Part shown: positions 8,285 through 17,492 of the stretch, piece by piece
How positions within the stretch are numbered: the stretch's first letter is position 1
Layout of the letters: every line of letters begins with the position of its first letter
Source of the DNA: Mesorhizobium_K quangtriensis
GTDB lineage: Bacteria; Pseudomonadota; Alphaproteobacteria; Rhizobiales; Rhizobiaceae
DNA: 64,000 nucleotides
Direction of reading: 5' to 3'
NCBI RefSeq assembly: GCF_040081925.1
Contig: NZ_JBEBMF010000001.1
Span: forward strand, 434,001-498,000
Program-made: the position numbers and the translations under genes
The notes under the pieces: generated by a model
What the model saw: the letters and a program-made list of their open reading frames with translations, nothing else
What the model was told of the DNA's origin: nothing
Database searches by the model: none

Positions 8285-9177
8285 GAGGATTTTCCTTGCG
8301 GAGCAACAGGCGAGGCGAGCGCCGGGCGGCCGCCACGTCCGGCTCCCTGCCGTTCGAGCAGCACCTTGGCGACGATGGTGACGATGGCGAGCACGGTGAG
8401 AATCGAGGCAGCCGCGAAGGCGCCGACCGTATTGTAGTCGTGGTAGAGGAGTTCGATGTGGAGCGGCAGCGTGTTGGTCTGGCCGCGTATGTTGCCGGAG
8501 ACCACGGAGACAGCGCCGAACTCGCCCATGACGCGGGCATTGCAGAGCACGACGCCGTAAAGCAGCGCCCAGCGTATGTTGGGCAGCGTGACCGAGAAGA
8601 AGGTGCGCCAGCCGGAAGCCCCGAGCGACGTCGCGGCCTCCTCCAGATCACGCCCCTGCGCCTGCATCAGCGGGATGAGCTCGCGCGCGACGAAGGGCGC
8701 GGTGACGAACATCGATGCCAGCACAATGCCGGGAAGGGCGAACAGGATTTTTATACCGGCTGCGTCCAGCGCCGGGCCGAACAGCCCCTGCAGCCCGTAG
8801 ACGAAGAGATAGGCGACGCCGGCGACGATGGGCGAGATCGAGAAGGGGATTTCGATGACCACGAGCAGGAAGCGGCGGCCCCAAAAGTCGAACTTGGTGA
8901 TCGCCCAGGCGGCGGCGACGCCGAAGGCTGTGTTGACCGGCACGGCGATCAGCGCGGCGGCGCCCGTCAGCCAGATGGCATGGAGCGTGTCGGGATGCGT
9001 GATCGCCTCGGCGAAGAAGGCGAACCCCCTGGAGAAGGCCTGGTGGAGAATCACCACCAGTGGCGCGAGCACGAGGATCGCGCCGACGACCAGCACCGAG
9101 GCAATCAGCGTACGGCGGATCGCCGCGCCGTCGCCGACACGCGGTGGCTTCCTGCGAAGTGAGGGGCCGCCGGTCAT
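8281..9177 (-). CDS. cysW: Sulfate ABC transporter permease CysW
   Basis: 298-residue inner-membrane permease with about six hydrophobic segments and the EAA loop LEEAATSLGASGWRTFFSVTLP-type (E-E-A-A-x3-G-A) for contacting CysA. The conserved MGEFGAVSVVSG that follows is typical of CysW. Start and stop overlap its neighbours by four bases on both sides, marking strict translational coupling with cysT and cysA. Confidence 0.95.
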   Translation of the reverse strand: MTGGPSLRRKPPRVGDGAAIRRTLIASVLVVGAILVLAPLVVILHQAFSRGFAFFAEAITHPDTLHAIWLTGAAALIAVPVNTAFGVAAAWAITKFDFWGRRFLLVVIEIPFSISPIVAGVAYLFVYGLQGLFGPALDAAGIKILFALPGIVLASMFVTAPFVARELIPLMQAQGRDLEEAATSLGASGWRTFFSVTLPNIRWALLYGVVLCNARVMGEFGAVSVVSGNIRGQTNTLPLHIELLYHDYNTVGAFAAASILTVLAIVTIVAKVLLERQGAGRGGRPALASPVAPQGKSS

Positions 9178-10004
9178 GTGCGGCTCCTGTCCATGTAGCG
9201 CAGCGCGCGCGCCTGAAGGATGTTGGTGACGGCGAGCATGACGAAAGCGGTGATCAGCAGCACCGATGCGATCGCCGCGGCTGCCTGATAGTCATATTCC
9301 TCCAGCCGGATGAAGGTCAGCAGCGCGGTGATTTCCGTGCTGAAGGGCTGGTTTCCGGCGATGAAGATGATGGCGCCGAATTCGCCGAGGCTGCGCGCGA
9401 AGGCAAGCGAAACCCCCGCCAGCAGGGCAGGCGCCAGCAGGGGCAGGATCACCCGCATGAAGATCGACGCGTCCGAACCGCCGAGCGTCTGCGCCGCCTC
9501 CTCGAGCGCCGGGTCGAGGTCTTCAAGCACGGGCTGAACGGTGCGGACAATGAAGGGCAGGCTGGTGAAGGCCATCGCCACCATGATACCGAGCGGCGTA
9601 TAGGCGACGGTGATGCCGAGCGGCGCGAGGACCGAGCCGAACCAGCCGTTCTGGGCGAAGAGCGTGGTGAGCGCGATGCCGGCAACGGCGGTGGGCAACG
9701 CGAAGGGCAGGTCGACGATCGCATCGACAAGCCTGCGGCCGGGGAAGCGGTAGCGCACCAGCACCCAGGCCAGAGCCATGCCGAACACGAGGTTGAAGGC
9801 AGTGGCGGCGAGCGCGCAGAGCACGGTGACGCGATAGCTGGCGACAGCGCGCGGCGACGAGACGATGCGCCAATAGTCCTCAGGTCCGAGGCTCGCCGCC
9901 TTGAAAACGAGCGCGCCGAGCGGCAGCACCACGATCAGCGCGACGTAGAAGAGAGTGATGCCGAGGGACAGGTTCAGCCCCGGCAGGACGCGGCGTCTCG
10001 ACAA
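9174..10004 (-). CDS. cysT: Sulfate ABC transporter permease CysT (CysU)
   Basis: 276-residue permease, partner of CysW in the sulfate channel. It shows about six membrane segments, the EAA loop ALEEAAQTLGGSDASIF, and SLGEFGAIIFIAGN, the typical CysT segment. The likely start is the TTG at 10004, preceded by GAGG at 5-base spacing; no better in-frame ATG precedes the first membrane helix. A strong hairpin lies between this gene and the binding-protein gene. Confidence 0.93.
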   Translation of the reverse strand: MSRRRVLPGLNLSLGITLFYVALIVVLPLGALVFKAASLGPEDYWRIVSSPRAVASYRVTVLCALAATAFNLVFGMALAWVLVRYRFPGRRLVDAIVDLPFALPTAVAGIALTTLFAQNGWFGSVLAPLGITVAYTPLGIMVAMAFTSLPFIVRTVQPVLEDLDPALEEAAQTLGGSDASIFMRVILPLLAPALLAGVSLAFARSLGEFGAIIFIAGNQPFSTEITALLTFIRLEEYDYQAAAAIASVLLITAFVMLAVTNILQARALRYMDRSRT

Positions 10005-10030
10005 ATTTACCTCGACTAAGAACGGAAATA

Positions 10031-10054
10031 GCCGGCGGACTTACGCCCGCCGGC
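10031..10054 (-). terminator. Intra-operon hairpin between binding protein and permease genes
   Basis: GCCGGCGG (10031-10038) and CCGCCGGC (10047-10054) form an 8-bp GC stem with an 8-base loop. No T-run follows on the minus strand, so it is more likely a transcript-stabilising or partial-attenuation structure that keeps binding-protein mRNA in excess over permease mRNA. Confidence 0.5.
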
Positions 10055-10080
10055 CTTGAAAACCCAAAGCGCCGTTCAGG

Positions 10081-11076
10081 TCAACGGTCGCCGTAGATCT
10101 GGTCGAGCAGACCGCCCGACGCGAAATGCTCGGACTGCACCTCGTCCCAGCCGCCGAACACGTCCTCGACCGTCACAAGCCGGACTTCCGGAAACTGATC
10201 CTTGAAGGCGTCGGCGACGGCTTCGTCATGGACGCGGTTGCCGTTTTCGGCGGCGATCTTCTGCCCTTCAGGCGTGTACAGGAAACCCAGATAGGCCTTG
10301 GCAGCTTCCTGCGTGCCGTGCTTCTCGGCGACCTTGTCGACGATCGCGACCGGGAATTCGGCCAGCAGACTGACGGACGGCGTCACGCGTTCGAACTTGT
10401 CCTCGCCGAATTCCTTGGCGATGCCGCGCGTCTCGGCCTCGAAGGTGATCAGCACGTCGCCGACCTCGCGCTCGACGAAGGTGGTGGTCGCTGCGCGGCC
10501 GCCGGTGTCGAAGACAGGCACGTTGTTGAAGATCTTGGTGACGAATTCGGTCACCTTGGCGGGATCGTCGTTGAAGGCTTCCTTGGCGTAGGCGGTCGCG
10601 GCCAGATAGGTGTAGCGCGCGTTGCCTGAGGTCTTCGGGTTCGGGAAGATGACCTTCACGTCGTCGCGCGCCAGATCATTCCAGTCCTTGATGCCCTTCG
10701 GGTTGCCGGCGCGCACGAGGAAGGACGGCAGCGAATACCAGGGCGAGGCGTTGTTGGGGAAATCCTTCTGCCAATCCTCCGAGACGAAGCCGTTCTTCAC
10801 GAGGAAGTCGATGTCGGTGATCTGGTTGAAGGTGACGACGTCGGCCTCCAGTCCCTCGACGATGGCGCGCGCCTGCTTCGACGTGCCGGCATGCGACTGG
10901 TCGACGACGATGTCGCGGCCGGTGTCCGCCTTGTACTTCGGGACAAAGGCAGTGTTGACCTGCCCGAAGAGCTCGCGCGCGACGTCATAGGATGCGTTGA
11001 GGAGCTTGTCCTGCGCGCTGGCCGGGCTGGCGATGAGGGCGGCGACGGCTGCGCCGACAAGGATGAGGCGTTTCAT
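10081..11076 (-). CDS. Sulfate-binding periplasmic protein (Sbp/CysP family)
   Basis: 331-residue periplasmic sulfate receptor. The signal peptide MKRLILVGAAVAALIASPASA is followed by the family motifs SYDVARELF, DQSHAGTSKQARAI, DVVTFNQITDID and FPNPKTSGNARYT, the anion-binding loops of sulfate receptors. The start at 11076 gives the signal peptide directly; a 20-residue upstream extension has no such character. It is the first gene of the operon and the likely promoter lies in 11077-11160. Whether it prefers sulfate or thiosulfate cannot be told. Confidence 0.93.
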   Translation of the reverse strand: MKRLILVGAAVAALIASPASAQDKLLNASYDVARELFGQVNTAFVPKYKADTGRDIVVDQSHAGTSKQARAIVEGLEADVVTFNQITDIDFLVKNGFVSEDWQKDFPNNASPWYSLPSFLVRAGNPKGIKDWNDLARDDVKVIFPNPKTSGNARYTYLAATAYAKEAFNDDPAKVTEFVTKIFNNVPVFDTGGRAATTTFVEREVGDVLITFEAETRGIAKEFGEDKFERVTPSVSLLAEFPVAIVDKVAEKHGTQEAAKAYLGFLYTPEGQKIAAENGNRVHDEAVADAFKDQFPEVRLVTVEDVFGGWDEVQSEHFASGGLLDQIYGDR

Positions 11077-11259
11077 GGAGGCTCCGCTTAGGCTTTGGCT
11101 GATTTGGGCGAAATCTAGCCAAGGCCGCCGCGCCATCAGAGGTATCGTCCACCTAATGCGCGCCAGTTATTAGAATTCTGTTCCATGGCGAGTGATGTTT
11201 TCTCACCTTGGATTCCCACGCGGGCCAAATGCAGTGACGCGAGAGAAACAGCGTACTCT

Positions 11260-12351
11260 TCAGGGAAAGAAAATGAGGAAGAAATAGGCGACGAAGACGA
11301 CGAGATGGACGAGGCCTGTCAGATAGGTCGTTCGGCCCGTCCCGAAGCTCAGCGTGCTGACGCCGATGGCTAACAGCAGAAGCACGGTATCGCCGGCCCC
11401 AAGGCCCAAGGTGAGTTCCTTGCCGGTCCAGAGGCTGACGGCTGTCACGGCAGGGACGGTCAGGCCTATCGTCGCGCAGGCCGAACCAAGCGCAATATTG
11501 AGGCTGCGCTGCAGCTGATTGGCCATTGAAGCGCGGATCGCGGAAACCGCTTCGGGCATCAGGACCATGGTTGCGATAAAGGCGCCGACGATCGCGTCGG
11601 TCTGAACGGCATTGACGGCATGAAGCGCGCCCTCGATTCCGGCGGCGATGTCTTCGGCCAGCAGCACGACGCCGACCAGGCCCACCAGCAGGAGAAATAC
11701 GTTGATCGCGATGCTTTTCGTGCGCACGATTTCCCGCCGGCTCTCCGGCTCGATCAGATCCTCGACGAAATCCTCCCGGTGCAGCCCGGTCTGCGCATAA
11801 ACGAAGCTGCCGTAGAGAAGGATGCACAAAAGGCCCACGAGGCCGAACTGGGCGGCGGCGTTGGCGGCAAGCGTGTAGTTCGGCAGGACCAGCGTGAGCA
11901 CGGCCAGCGCGGTCAGCACAGCGAGGTAGGCGTTTGTGCCCTGCCGCTTGAGGTCCTGGTGCCGATGCCGCAATCCGCCAACCGTCAGGCATATGCCGAC
12001 CACGCCGGCAAGGATCATCATGCAGGTGGAGAAGATCGACTCCCGCGCCACCTCGGGATTGTCACTCCCATGCAGCATGACCGCGACGATGACGGAAACC
12101 TCGATGCTGGTGACCGCGAACGTCAGCACCAGCGTCCCAAAGGGCTCGCCGATACGGTGAGCAATGATTTCGGCGTGATAAAGCGCGGCGAAGACGGTCG
12201 CGAACACGAGACCGATCGCCATGACCGTAAGTACGACGCGCAGGGGTAGGGCGGCATCGCGAGCATAAAGTATACCGAACTCAAGCAGTACCGCGAGGCC
12301 GAGTGTTGCTAACGGGAGGGCGTGGTACGCCGTGCGCCTGTCGAGTACCAT
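11260..12351 (-). CDS. chaA: Calcium/sodium:proton antiporter (ChaA family)
   Basis: 363 residues, close to the 366 of E. coli ChaA. About ten to eleven membrane segments form two halves, each with the acidic cation-binding motif of the CaCA superfamily: FAVTSIEVSVIVAVM in the first half and VLMPEAVSAIRAS in the second. A middle loop (HREDFVEDLIEPESRREI) is acidic. It exports Ca2+ or Na+ in exchange for protons at the inner membrane. The start at 12351 fits the homologue length; upstream codons would overlap DedA and are non-family sequence. It stands alone, 70 bases behind the dedA-type gene. Confidence 0.9.
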   Translation of the reverse strand: MVLDRRTAYHALPLATLGLAVLLEFGILYARDAALPLRVVLTVMAIGLVFATVFAALYHAEIIAHRIGEPFGTLVLTFAVTSIEVSVIVAVMLHGSDNPEVARESIFSTCMMILAGVVGICLTVGGLRHRHQDLKRQGTNAYLAVLTALAVLTLVLPNYTLAANAAAQFGLVGLLCILLYGSFVYAQTGLHREDFVEDLIEPESRREIVRTKSIAINVFLLLVGLVGVVLLAEDIAAGIEGALHAVNAVQTDAIVGAFIATMVLMPEAVSAIRASMANQLQRSLNIALGSACATIGLTVPAVTAVSLWTGKELTLGLGAGDTVLLLLAIGVSTLSFGTGRTTYLTGLVHLVVFVAYFFLIFFP

Positions 12352-12421
12352 GGACCGCCCTGCAGGGATGCCTGAACGCGGCAGATTTACACCAAAGGCC
12401 GCGCCACCGCGATGGCTGTTT

Positions 12422-13021
12422 TCAACCTTCCCGATGCTTGTCGGTCTTCTGTGTGCGCCGGCTGAGATGATGCGCAGCGAACCAGCCGGCAAGGCCGATG
12501 ACGAGGCCAATGCCGAGCGCGACGAGCAGGCGCTGGTGCTTGTGAAGCTCATCACCGAGAATCTGCTCAGCGCCGAGCCCGAAGACATAGCCGATCCCGC
12601 CGAACAGGATCGTCCAGATGACGGCCGAGATGGCGTTGAGCACGATGAACGTCATAACCGGGATGGTGGAAAGGCCGGCGGCGACCCCGCCCACGAGCCG
12701 AAAGCCGTAGGCATAGCGGTTGCCGATGACATAGAGCGCGGGATGGCTGTGCAGCATGTCAAAGGCACGGTCGAAGCCGGGTCTCTGGCGCAATCGCGTG
12801 ACGAAAGGCCGGTCGGCGAAGCGGCGGCCGGCCAGGAAGAAGGCCGCATCGCCGCCGAACGCGCCGAGGAACACCGCGACAAAGGCCTGCCACGGCACGA
12901 AAACGCCCTGATGCGAAAAGAAGCCAGCGAGGATCGCGGCTGTTTCGCCTTCGGCGACGCAGCCGATGAAGACCGCGATCAGCCCGTATTGCTCGATCAG
13001 GGAGTGGATGGTTTCGGACAT
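12422..13021 (-). CDS. DedA family membrane protein
   Basis: 199 residues of the DedA/SNARE-associated family, which includes polyprenyl-phosphate and phospholipid flippases. It has the acidic N-terminal motif GCVAEGETAAILAGFF, the re-entrant FLGAFGGDAAFFLAGRRFADR, and the basic motif NRYAYGFRLVGGVAAG, all hallmarks of DedA proteins. Four to five hydrophobic segments are visible and the C-terminal tail is basic. The start at 13021 is the first ATG in frame with the conserved N-terminal helix. Confidence 0.9.
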   Translation of the reverse strand: MSETIHSLIEQYGLIAVFIGCVAEGETAAILAGFFSHQGVFVPWQAFVAVFLGAFGGDAAFFLAGRRFADRPFVTRLRQRPGFDRAFDMLHSHPALYVIGNRYAYGFRLVGGVAAGLSTIPVMTFIVLNAISAVIWTILFGGIGYVFGLGAEQILGDELHKHQRLLVALGIGLVIGLAGWFAAHHLSRRTQKTDKHREG

Positions 13022-13131
13022 TGCGGGCCGGTCACGACGAACCGGCGTCTATGCGCCGGCCCATCCTTCTTGCCTCCTGGATCGCCATCAACGCAAGCCG
13101 AAAGCGCATGGCGATCATTGGGCGACAGGCG

Positions 13132-14049
13132 TCAGTACGTCTTGGCGCCGTTCACCATGACGCGCACCATGTAGAGCGACGTGGTGCCCGCGATATAGAC
13201 GTCGTTGCGCTTCGACCCGCCGAAGCAGAGGTTGGCGACAACCTCGGGCACCTTGACCTTGCCGATGAGCGTTCCGTCCGGCGCGTAGCAGTGGACGCCG
13301 TCGCCGGCGCTGGTCCAGATGTTGCCCTGCTCGTCAAGGCGGAAGCCATCGAACAGGCCGGCCGTGCAGGTGGCAAACGACTTGCCGCCGCTGACCTTCT
13401 TGCCGTTCGCGGCCACCTTGTAAACGACGATATGCGCCGGATGTCCCGGCACATGGGTCGCGCCAGTGTCGGCCACGTAGAGCTTCGATTCGTCGAGCGA
13501 GAAGGCGATGCCGTTCGGCCGCACCATGTCGGTGATGACGGCCTCGACCTTTCCGTTGCCGGGATCGACACGGTAGACGTTGCAGCGGCCGATCTCGCTT
13601 TCGGCCTGGTTGCCTTCGTAGTCGGTGTCGATGCCGTAGGAAGGGTCGGTGAACCAGATCGATCCGTCGGACTTCACGACCACGTCATTCGGCGAATTCA
13701 GCCGCTTGCCCTGCCAGCTGTCGGCGATGGTGGTGATGGAACCGTCGAACTCGGTACGGCTGACGCGCCGCCCGCCATGCTCGCAGGAGACGAGCCGACC
13801 TTGCCGGTCAACGGTGTGCCCATTGGTGTTGCCGCAAGGCTGCCGGAACACGCTGACCGCGCCATCCGTCTCGTCATAGCGCAGGATGCGATTGTTCGGG
13901 ATATCAGACCAGACAAGGTAGCGTCCGGCTGCGAACCATGCCGGGCCCTCGGCCCACTGGCAGCCTGTGTAGAGCAGGCGGACACCCGCGTTGCCGTTGA
14001 TCAGTTTTCCGAAGCGGGGGTCCAGAATCTCGTAGTCGCTAGCCGGCAT
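13132..14049 (-). CDS. SMP-30/gluconolactonase family protein
   Basis: 305-residue six-bladed beta-propeller of the SMP-30 family, enzymes hydrolysing sugar lactones with a divalent metal. Family motifs visible are EGPAWFAAGRYLVWSDIPN (metal Glu early in the chain), DRQGRLVSCEHGGRRV, NDVVVKSDGSIWFTDP (metal Asn/Asp) and PNGIAFSLDESKLYVADT with a catalytic-type Asp. No signal peptide, so probably cytoplasmic. It is monocistronic by spacing. The sugar lactone is not determinable. Confidence 0.88.
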   Translation of the reverse strand: MPASDYEILDPRFGKLINGNAGVRLLYTGCQWAEGPAWFAAGRYLVWSDIPNNRILRYDETDGAVSVFRQPCGNTNGHTVDRQGRLVSCEHGGRRVSRTEFDGSITTIADSWQGKRLNSPNDVVVKSDGSIWFTDPSYGIDTDYEGNQAESEIGRCNVYRVDPGNGKVEAVITDMVRPNGIAFSLDESKLYVADTGATHVPGHPAHIVVYKVAANGKKVSGGKSFATCTAGLFDGFRLDEQGNIWTSAGDGVHCYAPDGTLIGKVKVPEVVANLCFGGSKRNDVYIAGTTSLYMVRVMVNGAKTY

Positions 14050-14170
14050 GAAGTCCTCCCATTCTTCGACCCCCGATGGGCCGCATCAGCGATGGCGGCC
14101 TGCCTGGCTCCGCGCATCTTTCCTCAAACGGCGAGATAAGAAGGGCAATCGGCGAAGTTTGACAAGCCTG

Positions 14171-14202
14171 CAGGCGACGATGAGTTGCAAAATCGTCGCC
14201 TG
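14171..14202 (-). terminator. Hairpin after mepA, likely terminator
   Basis: CAGGCGACGAT (14171-14181) and ATCGTCGCCTG (14192-14202) form a perfect 11-bp stem with a 10-base loop, 18 bases after the mepA stop. The T-rich tail is weak on the minus strand, so termination strength is uncertain. Nothing else is seen in 14050-14220. Confidence 0.5.
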
Positions 14203-14220
14203 ATGGCTCGCAGCCGGCGT

Positions 14221-15297
14221 TTACTCGCTGGGACGCCACTCCGGCAGGGGAACCGCGACGCCGTCGGCGGGGAGGTAGGCATTTGCGCCGATGACTTCGG
14301 GGGGCGCTTTCGGGACGGTCGCGTCCGCCTGGTCGATGACGGCCGCGATCGACATGCTGGAACCGCCACCGCTCTTGAAAGTCGCAGCCATTTCCGATTC
14401 AGGCGAAGGAGCCTCGAGCACCATGCGGCATTCCTTCGGCAGGGCGGACATCTTCATGACATCGCGCGCCTTCGGAGCATCGGGGTTCTTGTTCGGACGC
14501 CACGGCTCCTCGGTGAACCACCAGGCAAGCGACTTGTCGCAGCCGTCGCCCGGCGCGGTCGCGGCTTGCTCCTTGCAGCCCGTCGAGCCCGGCTGGCAGC
14601 CGATTCGGATGTGGAAATGGTAGTCGTGTCCCCAGAAGGGGCGAACCTTGCGCAGCCACGAGCGGTCGCCCTTCACGGTGTCGCAGAGCTTCTTCTTGAT
14701 GCCGGGGTGGACGAGGATACGCTCGACTTCCGGGTAGCTGGCGGCGCGGCGCAGAAGGCGCATGTGCGCTGGCGTCCATATCTTCTCGTCGACCGTCAGC
14801 CCCTTCTTCTTGATGACGGAGACCGCGCTGATCTCCTCGCGCTCCTGCGCGGTCAGCGTGCGGCGGGGCATGGGCGTCAGCCAGATGTCGGCGTCGAGAC
14901 CGATCTGGTGCGAGGCGTGGCCTGTCAGCATGGGTCCGCCGCGCGGCTGCGAAAGATCGCCGATGAGAAGCCCGGGCCAGCCGTCCTTCTCGGCGGCGTC
15001 GCGCGAAAGTCTCTCGACCACCGAGACCAGGGTTGGATGACCCCAGCGACGGTTGCGCGACAGGCGCATCGCCTGCCACGTCGGGCCATCGGTGGGGATG
15101 GCGACGCCGCCGGAGAAACAGCCCTTGGAATAGAAGCCGTAGGATTTCGCCGGCAAAGCGGCCGGCAGTTTCTCGTTGCCGAACAGATTCTTGGCAAGTT
15201 CCTCGGCGCTGGCCTGCGGCGCCTCTATGCCGGACACGGCAAACGCGACGACGGTCATCGCGGCGAACTTCAGCATGGATTTGAGGATGGTCATCAT
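14221..15297 (-). CDS. mepA: Penicillin-insensitive murein endopeptidase
   Basis: 358 residues, a periplasmic zinc endopeptidase cutting D-Ala-mDAP cross-links in peptidoglycan. A signal peptide (to about residue 31, ASA) precedes the M74 domain, with family motifs SQPRGGPMLTGHASHQIGLDADIWL (His and Asp zinc ligands) and WGHDYHFHIRIGCQPGS (terminal HxH ligand). Cysteines are spread in pairs as in E. coli MepA, which forms disulfides. The C-terminal ~80 residues beyond the core are low-complexity and Ser/Ala/Pro-rich and longer than in E. coli. The first two codons are both Met. Confidence 0.95.
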   Translation of the reverse strand: MMTILKSMLKFAAMTVVAFAVSGIEAPQASAEELAKNLFGNEKLPAALPAKSYGFYSKGCFSGGVAIPTDGPTWQAMRLSRNRRWGHPTLVSVVERLSRDAAEKDGWPGLLIGDLSQPRGGPMLTGHASHQIGLDADIWLTPMPRRTLTAQEREEISAVSVIKKKGLTVDEKIWTPAHMRLLRRAASYPEVERILVHPGIKKKLCDTVKGDRSWLRKVRPFWGHDYHFHIRIGCQPGSTGCKEQAATAPGDGCDKSLAWWFTEEPWRPNKNPDAPKARDVMKMSALPKECRMVLEAPSPESEMAATFKSGGGSSMSIAAVIDQADATVPKAPPEVIGANAYLPADGVAVPLPEWRPSE

Positions 15298-15399
15298 GGG
15301 CTGTCCCCAGCTTCTAGACTTGACCCTGGGCCTCGATGATTACCTGACGGTAAATATCGAGCACCGACGAATCATAGCATTTTCTCGGGCGCGCTTCGA

Positions 15400-16317
15400 T
15401 CACGAGCGTTTCATCGGGCTCCGGGCGTCGCTTCCGCCCTCGCCGGCCCAGTTTCCCTCTTTCCACATGGCGTCGAAGGCGACGTGGTAGTCGGGATAGC
15501 GGAAGCGGTATCCGGTCGCCTTGATCACACCATTCGAGACGCGCTTGTTCTCGCCATAGAAAGACCGGGCCATGGGCGAAAGTTGGGCGGCGTCGAATGG
15601 AATTTCGGGCGGGGGCTCGATGCCCATCAGGCCCGCCGCGTAGGCGACGACATCCTGCGGCGGTGCGGGCAGGTCGTCGGTGACGTTGAAGATGCCGCCG
15701 AGATCGCGGGCCGACAGATGCCAGAGCGCGCCGGCGATATCGGCCGCATGGATGCGATTGAACACCTGCCCGGGCTTGATAAGGCGCTTGGCCGTACCGC
15801 TCTCAAGGTTGACGAAGGCGTTGCGGCCGGGGCCGTAGATGCCCGAAAGGCGCAGGATCGCGACCGGAATGCCGGCCGCCTCGCCAAGGGCCAGCCATTG
15901 GCGCTCGGCCTTGACGCGCAGCACGGATCGCCGCGAGACGGGGCGGCATTCGGCGGTCTCGTCGACCCAGCCGCCATCGTAATTGCCATAGACACCGACA
16001 GTCGAGAGATAGCCGATCCACCGCAGGTTCGGCGCGAGGTCGCGGATGCGTTCGCCCACGATCGCCAGCACCGGGTCTCGCCCGTCATCCGGCGCAGTCG
16101 ACACGATGATGTGGGTCGCGCGCTGCAGTTCAGCGCGCAGTTCAGGTGAAAAGGACAGTCCATCGAACAGCAGCGGCTCGATACCGACGGCGCGCAGGGC
16201 GTCGAATTTTTCCGGTGACCGCGTGGTGCCAGAAACGGGTATCGCCGCATTAGTGCGGGCGGCGGCGAAGGCCTTGCCGGAGTAGCCGGCGCCGAAGTTG
16301 AGGAAGCTTTGGGTCAT
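15400..16317 (-). CDS. NAD(P)-binding epimerase-like protein (extended/atypical SDR)
   Basis: 305 residues with an N-terminal Rossmann fold of atypical form (FGAGYSGKAFA in place of GxxGxxG), a TAPDD-type segment, the catalytic-region YLSTVGVYGNYDGGWVDE and conserved RLSGIYGPGRNA, as in the YeeZ-like family of SDRs. The Tyr-x3-Lys of classical SDRs is not clear, so it may bind nucleotide without the usual chemistry. The ATG overlaps the queG stop (ATGA), so it is coupled to the tRNA-modification gene. Exact substrate unknown. Confidence 0.85.
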   Translation of the reverse strand: MTQSFLNFGAGYSGKAFAAARTNAAIPVSGTTRSPEKFDALRAVGIEPLLFDGLSFSPELRAELQRATHIIVSTAPDDGRDPVLAIVGERIRDLAPNLRWIGYLSTVGVYGNYDGGWVDETAECRPVSRRSVLRVKAERQWLALGEAAGIPVAILRLSGIYGPGRNAFVNLESGTAKRLIKPGQVFNRIHAADIAGALWHLSARDLGGIFNVTDDLPAPPQDVVAYAAGLMGIEPPPEIPFDAAQLSPMARSFYGENKRVSNGVIKATGYRFRYPDYHVAFDAMWKEGNWAGEGGSDARSPMKRS

Positions 16318-17492
16318 GCAATCGCTGTCTGGTCCGGCATCGCGGCCTGCCATTCGGCAAGCACGGACGCGTCGGTTTCGTGGGTACGGGTGGCAAGTTC
16401 TCGCATGTCCGGTCGGGGCATCAGTCTGGACAATGCCCAGACCGCCGCGCCGCGCACCAGCGGGGATGCATCGTCCAGCAGAGCGCGGCATCGCGGGACG
16501 AGCGCCGCATCGTCGGAATTGCCTGCCGCGATGAGGACATTGCGCAGGAAGCGGTCGCGGCCGATGCGCTTGACCGGCGAGCCTGAGAACAGTGCGCGGA
16601 ACGTCGTGTGATCCAGCGCGAGCAGGTCTGCAAGATGCGGTTCGCGCAGGTCTTCGCGGGCGACGAGTTTCGCTTCGGACGCCGTTCTGGCGAACTTGTT
16701 CCACGGGCAGGCGGCGAGGCAATCGTCGCAGCCATAGATGCGGTTGCCGATCGTCTCGCGGAATTCGAGCGGGATGGGGCCTTTATTCTCGATGGTCAGG
16801 TAGGAGATGCAGCGCCGCGCATCGAGCCGGTAGGGCGCGGGGAAAGCGTCGGTCGGGCAGGCGTTGAGGCAGGCGCGGCAGGAGCCGCAATGGTCGACCT
16901 CGGCAACGTCCGGTTCAATCTCGGCGGTGGTGAAGATCGAGCCGAGGAAGAGCCATGAGCCGAATTCGCGGCTGACCAGATTGGTGTGCTTGCCCTGCCA
17001 GCCGATGCCGGCTGCTTCGGCCAGCGGCTTCTCCATGACAGGTGCGGTGTCGACGAACACCTTCACGTCCTCGCCGGTGCGGGAAGCGATGCGGCCGGCC
17101 ATCTCCTTCAGCCTGCCCTTGATGATGTCGTGATAGTCGCGGTTGCGGGCATAGACGGAGACCGCGCCCCGGTCGCGCCTGGCGAGCAGGTCGCGCGGGT
17201 CGTGGTCCGGACCATAATTCATCGCGAGCACGATGATCGATCGCACGTCGGGCCACAGGGTGCGTGGGTCGGCGCGGCGCTCCAGCGTTTCTTCCATCCA
17301 CTCCATGGAGCCGTGAAGCCCTTCGGCGACGAACTGCCTCAGCCTTTCCGGAACAAGCGGGATCGAATCGGGCCGGGTGATGGCGACGGCATTGAAGCCG
17401 GCGCGCATGGCCTCGCGGTCGATCATCTGGCGCAGCGTCTCGCCGCGCGCGGGCCTTGTTGGCTTTTCAGCGCTAGAAATCGAGGTCCGCAT
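16314..17492 (-). CDS. queG: Epoxyqueuosine reductase
   Basis: Performs the last step of queuosine synthesis on tRNA, reducing epoxyqueuosine with cobalamin and Fe-S clusters. The 392-residue protein has the catalytic Asp region VDTAPVMEKPLAEAAG, two 4Fe-4S motifs (CGSCRACLNACPTDAF and CDDCLAACPWNKF) and a C-terminal HEAT-like repeat segment (LLDDASPLVRGAAVWALSRL). I prefer the ATG at 17492, which overlaps the GST stop by 20 bases, over an in-frame start ten codons upstream. It sits in a GST-queG-epimerase run. Confidence 0.95.
   Translation of the reverse strand: MRTSISSAEKPTRPARGETLRQMIDREAMRAGFNAVAITRPDSIPLVPERLRQFVAEGLHGSMEWMEETLERRADPRTLWPDVRSIIVLAMNYGPDHDPRDLLARRDRGAVSVYARNRDYHDIIKGRLKEMAGRIASRTGEDVKVFVDTAPVMEKPLAEAAGIGWQGKHTNLVSREFGSWLFLGSIFTTAEIEPDVAEVDHCGSCRACLNACPTDAFPAPYRLDARRCISYLTIENKGPIPLEFRETIGNRIYGCDDCLAACPWNKFARTASEAKLVAREDLREPHLADLLALDHTTFRALFSGSPVKRIGRDRFLRNVLIAAGNSDDAALVPRCRALLDDASPLVRGAAVWALSRLMPRPDMRELATRTHETDASVLAEWQAAMPDQTAIA

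Noticed and set aside
12332..14139. Long plus-strand open frames opposite DedA and SMP-30
   Set aside because: High-GC DNA opens such antisense frames; the opposite strand has clear conserved families.
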